Part shown: positions 62,356 through 64,000 of the stretch, in pieces
Layout: every line of letters starts with the position of its first letter
Position numbering within the stretch: position 1 is the stretch's first letter
Source: Nocardiopsis alba DSM 43377
GTDB taxonomy: Bacteria > Actinomycetota > Actinomycetes > Streptosporangiales > Streptosporangiaceae
Direction: 5' to 3'
Length of the DNA: 64,000 nucleotides
NCBI RefSeq assembly: GCF_000341225.1
Contig: NZ_ANAC01000017.1
Location: forward strand, 141,132 to 205,131
Translations under genes and position numbers: made by a program
Notes under the pieces: generated by a model
Told to the model about the DNA's origin: nothing
The model's database searches: none
The model's input: the letters and a program-made list of their open reading frames with translations, nothing else

Positions 62356-62754
62356 GTGAACGCCCTTCCCGCCCGGGTTCTCGTCGTCGAGGACGACGAG
62401 GTGATCCGCGAACTCATCCGCCTCAACCTCGAACTGGAGGGGTTCGAGGTGTTCACCGCCATGGACGGGCAGGACTGCCTCGAACGGGTCGGCCACATCC
62501 GACCCGACGTCATCACCATGGACGTGATGATGCCCCGACTCGACGGCTGGGCGGCCGTCGAGCGTCTGCGTTCGGACGGGTACGACCGGTGCATCGTCAT
62601 GGTGACCGCCCGGGCCCAGGCCGACGACCGAAGACGTGGTGAACGCATCGGAGTCGACGACTACCTGACCAAGCCCTTCGACCCCGACGAGCTGGTCGAC
62701 CTCATTCGGGCCCTGCTCGGCGACGGCGACGGCGGCGTGGGGGGAGCCGCGTGA
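62356..62754 (+). CDS. Stand-alone receiver-domain protein
   Basis: 132 residues, GTG start at 62356. A single response-regulator receiver: VLVVEDDEVI with acidic pocket, phosphorylation Asp56 (PDVITMDVMMPRLDG) and Lys in DDYLTKPFD. There is no output domain. It overlaps the nrtL gene by GTGA (translation-coupled), which links phosphorylation signalling to that ArgS-related protein by context. The Gly-rich C-terminus is short. The cognate kinase is unknown. Confidence 0.88.
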   Translation: MNALPARVLVVEDDEVIRELIRLNLELEGFEVFTAMDGQDCLERVGHIRPDVITMDVMMPRLDGWAAVERLRSDGYDRCIVMVTARAQADDRRRGERIGVDDYLTKPFDPDELVDLIRALLGDGDGGVGGAA

Positions 62755-63884
62755 CCCCTCGCTCTCTGGAGGCGGTCGTCCGTCGCGCCGCGAGACGCGC
62801 CTTCGACATCGACGACGCCGACGTCCCCTTCGTCTGGCCGCGCGCCGATCAGGCCGGAGGCCGGGCCGACGCCTCCATCGCCCTGCCGCTCCGCCTGGTG
62901 GGGCGGGTCCGCGATCGACTGCCCGAGAAGGGGGACGGCGATCCTCGTCTCCTGGTCTCCGGACGCATCGTCGCCCAGGTCGACACGATGGCCGAGGAGG
63001 GCGACACCGACGCCGGTTTCGCCGAGGTGGTCGCCGACGCCCGCGGGTTCGTCGACGTCACCTTCACCTGTCTTCAACGCGAGAACCTGCTGCGGGCCGC
63101 CGCCGACGGCCCGCGCTTCCTCACCGGCCGCGCCTGGACCGGGACGGGGGAGTGGCCCCGGACGGAACTGCACGAGGCCGGACCCGTCGCCCAGGCCCGT
63201 CGCTATGCCCGCGCCGACGCGCGGGCCCGCATCGCGATGGCGGTGGGCGCCACGCCTCCGCCGCCGGGGCCCGAGGGGGAGGTCTCCTGGCGCGATCGCT
63301 ACCTGGACGCCGATCGCCTGGATCTGTACACCCCGGCCGGCCGCGCGTTGGGGCGGATCGGCGAGGACAGCGCCCGGGTGGCCTTCTGCCGCTCCATCCC
63401 CGAACGCCCCCGGGAGAACGAGACCACCGGCCGTGACCTGCCCGCGCTCCCCTCGGCCGAACATCCCGGGGCCTGGGTCCGGTTCACCGACGCCAACCCG
63501 GCCTTTCGGATGCGTTACGCGCACGCTCACGCTCTGAGCAGTCTGCGCTGGGCCCGCGAGGGTCGGGAGATCGGGCGATGCGAGGACGTCGGCGCCGGGT
63601 GCCGGCATCGGGAGAACGCGGCGGTGCGCGGGCTGCTCTTCGATGGCCCCGGTGTCCTGGAGACGGCCGCGCGCCGAGAGGAACCCCATATCCTGGTCCG
63701 ATACCTGGAAGCGTTGACCAGTGCCTACGATGAGTGGCGAACGGGTTCCACCGCCGGGGCCGGAGGGGCCGACGGGGGAGAACCCGCGCGGGCCGCTCTC
63801 GACCCGGCCCTGCCCGCGGCCGTCGCGGGGGTGCTCGACACCGGACTCTTCCTGCTCGGGGTATCGGCGCCCACAAGGCTGTAG
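62751..63884 (+). CDS. nrtL: ArgS-related anticodon-binding protein (NrtL-like)
   Basis: 377 residues from GTG 62751, overlapping the receiver gene by four bases. The N-terminal ~120 residues resemble the ArgS N-terminal (Add-1) domain, and the C-terminal ~130 resemble the DALR anticodon-binding domain (RYAHAHALSSLRWAREG, REEPHILVRYLEALTSAYDEW, ending DTGLFLLGVSAPTRL). The catalytic core of arginyl-tRNA synthetase with HIGH and KMSKS is missing, so it cannot aminoacylate as ArgS does. I recall this group being annotated as ArgS-related NrtL. It lies beside tRNA-Arg(CCG). The function is unknown; tRNA binding or regulation is inferred. Confidence 0.75.
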   Translation: MTPRSLEAVVRRAARRAFDIDDADVPFVWPRADQAGGRADASIALPLRLVGRVRDRLPEKGDGDPRLLVSGRIVAQVDTMAEEGDTDAGFAEVVADARGFVDVTFTCLQRENLLRAAADGPRFLTGRAWTGTGEWPRTELHEAGPVAQARRYARADARARIAMAVGATPPPPGPEGEVSWRDRYLDADRLDLYTPAGRALGRIGEDSARVAFCRSIPERPRENETTGRDLPALPSAEHPGAWVRFTDANPAFRMRYAHAHALSSLRWAREGREIGRCEDVGAGCRHRENAAVRGLLFDGPGVLETAARREEPHILVRYLEALTSAYDEWRTGSTAGAGGADGGEPARAALDPALPAAVAGVLDTGLFLLGVSAPTRL

Positions 63885-63940
63885 ACCCCCCGATCGCATG
63901 GATCCCGTGGGACGATCCCGACCCCTGTGTTCCGATCGGC

Positions 63941-64000
63941 TTAGAGCTCATCTCAAAAGCCCTGCGAGACGACTCTGAACCTGCCATGATCACGGACTGT
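63941..64000. other. Possible edge of an insertion sequence
   Basis: After nrtL stops, the sequence TTAGAGCTCATCTCAAAAG and the following 40 bases resemble, from memory, the terminal regions of IS5-type elements in actinomycetes, with a transposase start expected just beyond the window. No transposase residues or second end are visible, so this remains a weak suggestion. Confidence 0.2.

Noticed and set aside
63941..64000. Definite insertion sequence
   Set aside because: Only a possible terminal region is visible, without transposase coding or target duplication; kept as a weak feature only.

Overview
The window is a 64 kb chromosomal piece of a very GC-rich actinomycete. Third codon positions are almost all G or C, GTG starts are common, many neighbouring genes overlap by four bases (GTGA), and the gene families are typical of filamentous Actinobacteria: a complete cvnA-D conservon, guaB1, an EF-G2 paralogue, an NrtL-type ArgS relative and an MpaB-family oxygenase pair. 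The combination suggests Streptosporangiales, perhaps Nocardiopsidaceae, but no rRNA or other species marker is present, so this is inference. No prophage, CRISPR array, rRNA or complete insertion sequence was seen. The extreme right edge may touch the end of an insertion sequence.

Layout, left part. 1-0.8 kb: the 3' part of a CorC/HlyC CBS-domain protein. 0.8-3.3 kb: a minus-strand trio made of a small helical protein, a DUF1023-type alpha/beta hydrolase with a helical N-terminus, and a lipoprotein. 3.4-12.9 kb: a cell-envelope glycan/lipid region with two methyltransferases, a GT-C type membrane glycosyltransferase, an OafA-type acyltransferase, a DUF3068 membrane protein, and the three steps leading to decaprenylphosphoryl-arabinose (UbiA-type phosphoribosyltransferase, DprE1, DprE2). 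12.9-16.4 kb: an MFS_2 transporter coupled to tandem MpaB-family oxygenases. 16.7-20.7 kb: the conservon cvnA-B-C-D. 21.2-26.5 kb: a VanZ/RDD-like membrane protein, a DUF3592 protein, and a TetR gene beside an ABC-ATPase/YhgE operon with a clear palindromic operator.

Layout, middle. 26.7-42.4 kb: mainly housekeeping and envelope genes (M23 peptidase, endonuclease V, GuaB1 GMP reductase, CDP-alcohol phosphatidyltransferase, a second acyltransferase, an M20 peptidase with a long acidic tail, M48 protease, EF-G2, CPBP protein with a repeat tail, hydrolase, MFS exporter, secreted coiled-coil protein). 42.7-46.6 kb: peptide deformylase, a nucleotidyltransferase, an AT-richer intergenic stretch, a degenerate CbiX-like protein and an APH(6)-like kinase.

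Layout, right part. 46.6-49.9 kb: kdpE-kdpD without kdpFABC. 50.1-55.6 kb: a proline-rich membrane protein, the AGPS-like/TetR/GlpD group, and a small HATPase. 55.8-60.2 kb: a bile-acid:Na+ symporter-type protein, a DesK/NarL-type two-component pair, a LURP-one protein and an EamA exporter facing a LysR gene. 61.3-63.9 kb: a DnaQ-like exonuclease, tRNA-Arg(CCG), a lone receiver protein and the ArgS-related NrtL protein.

Convergent gene pairs are often separated by strong GC hairpins (12.9, 22.3, 28.4, 31.1, 46.6, 51.1 kb), with further hairpins at 23.5 and 62.1 kb. Several proteins carry visible substitutions at key motif residues: Ala at the DprE1 drug-target cysteine, lost chelatase histidines, Walker A changes in KdpD and in the ABC ATPase, and a changed CPBP glutamate. 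These are the most checkable oddities. The envelope region at 3.4-12.9 kb is the best candidate for an undescribed pathway.
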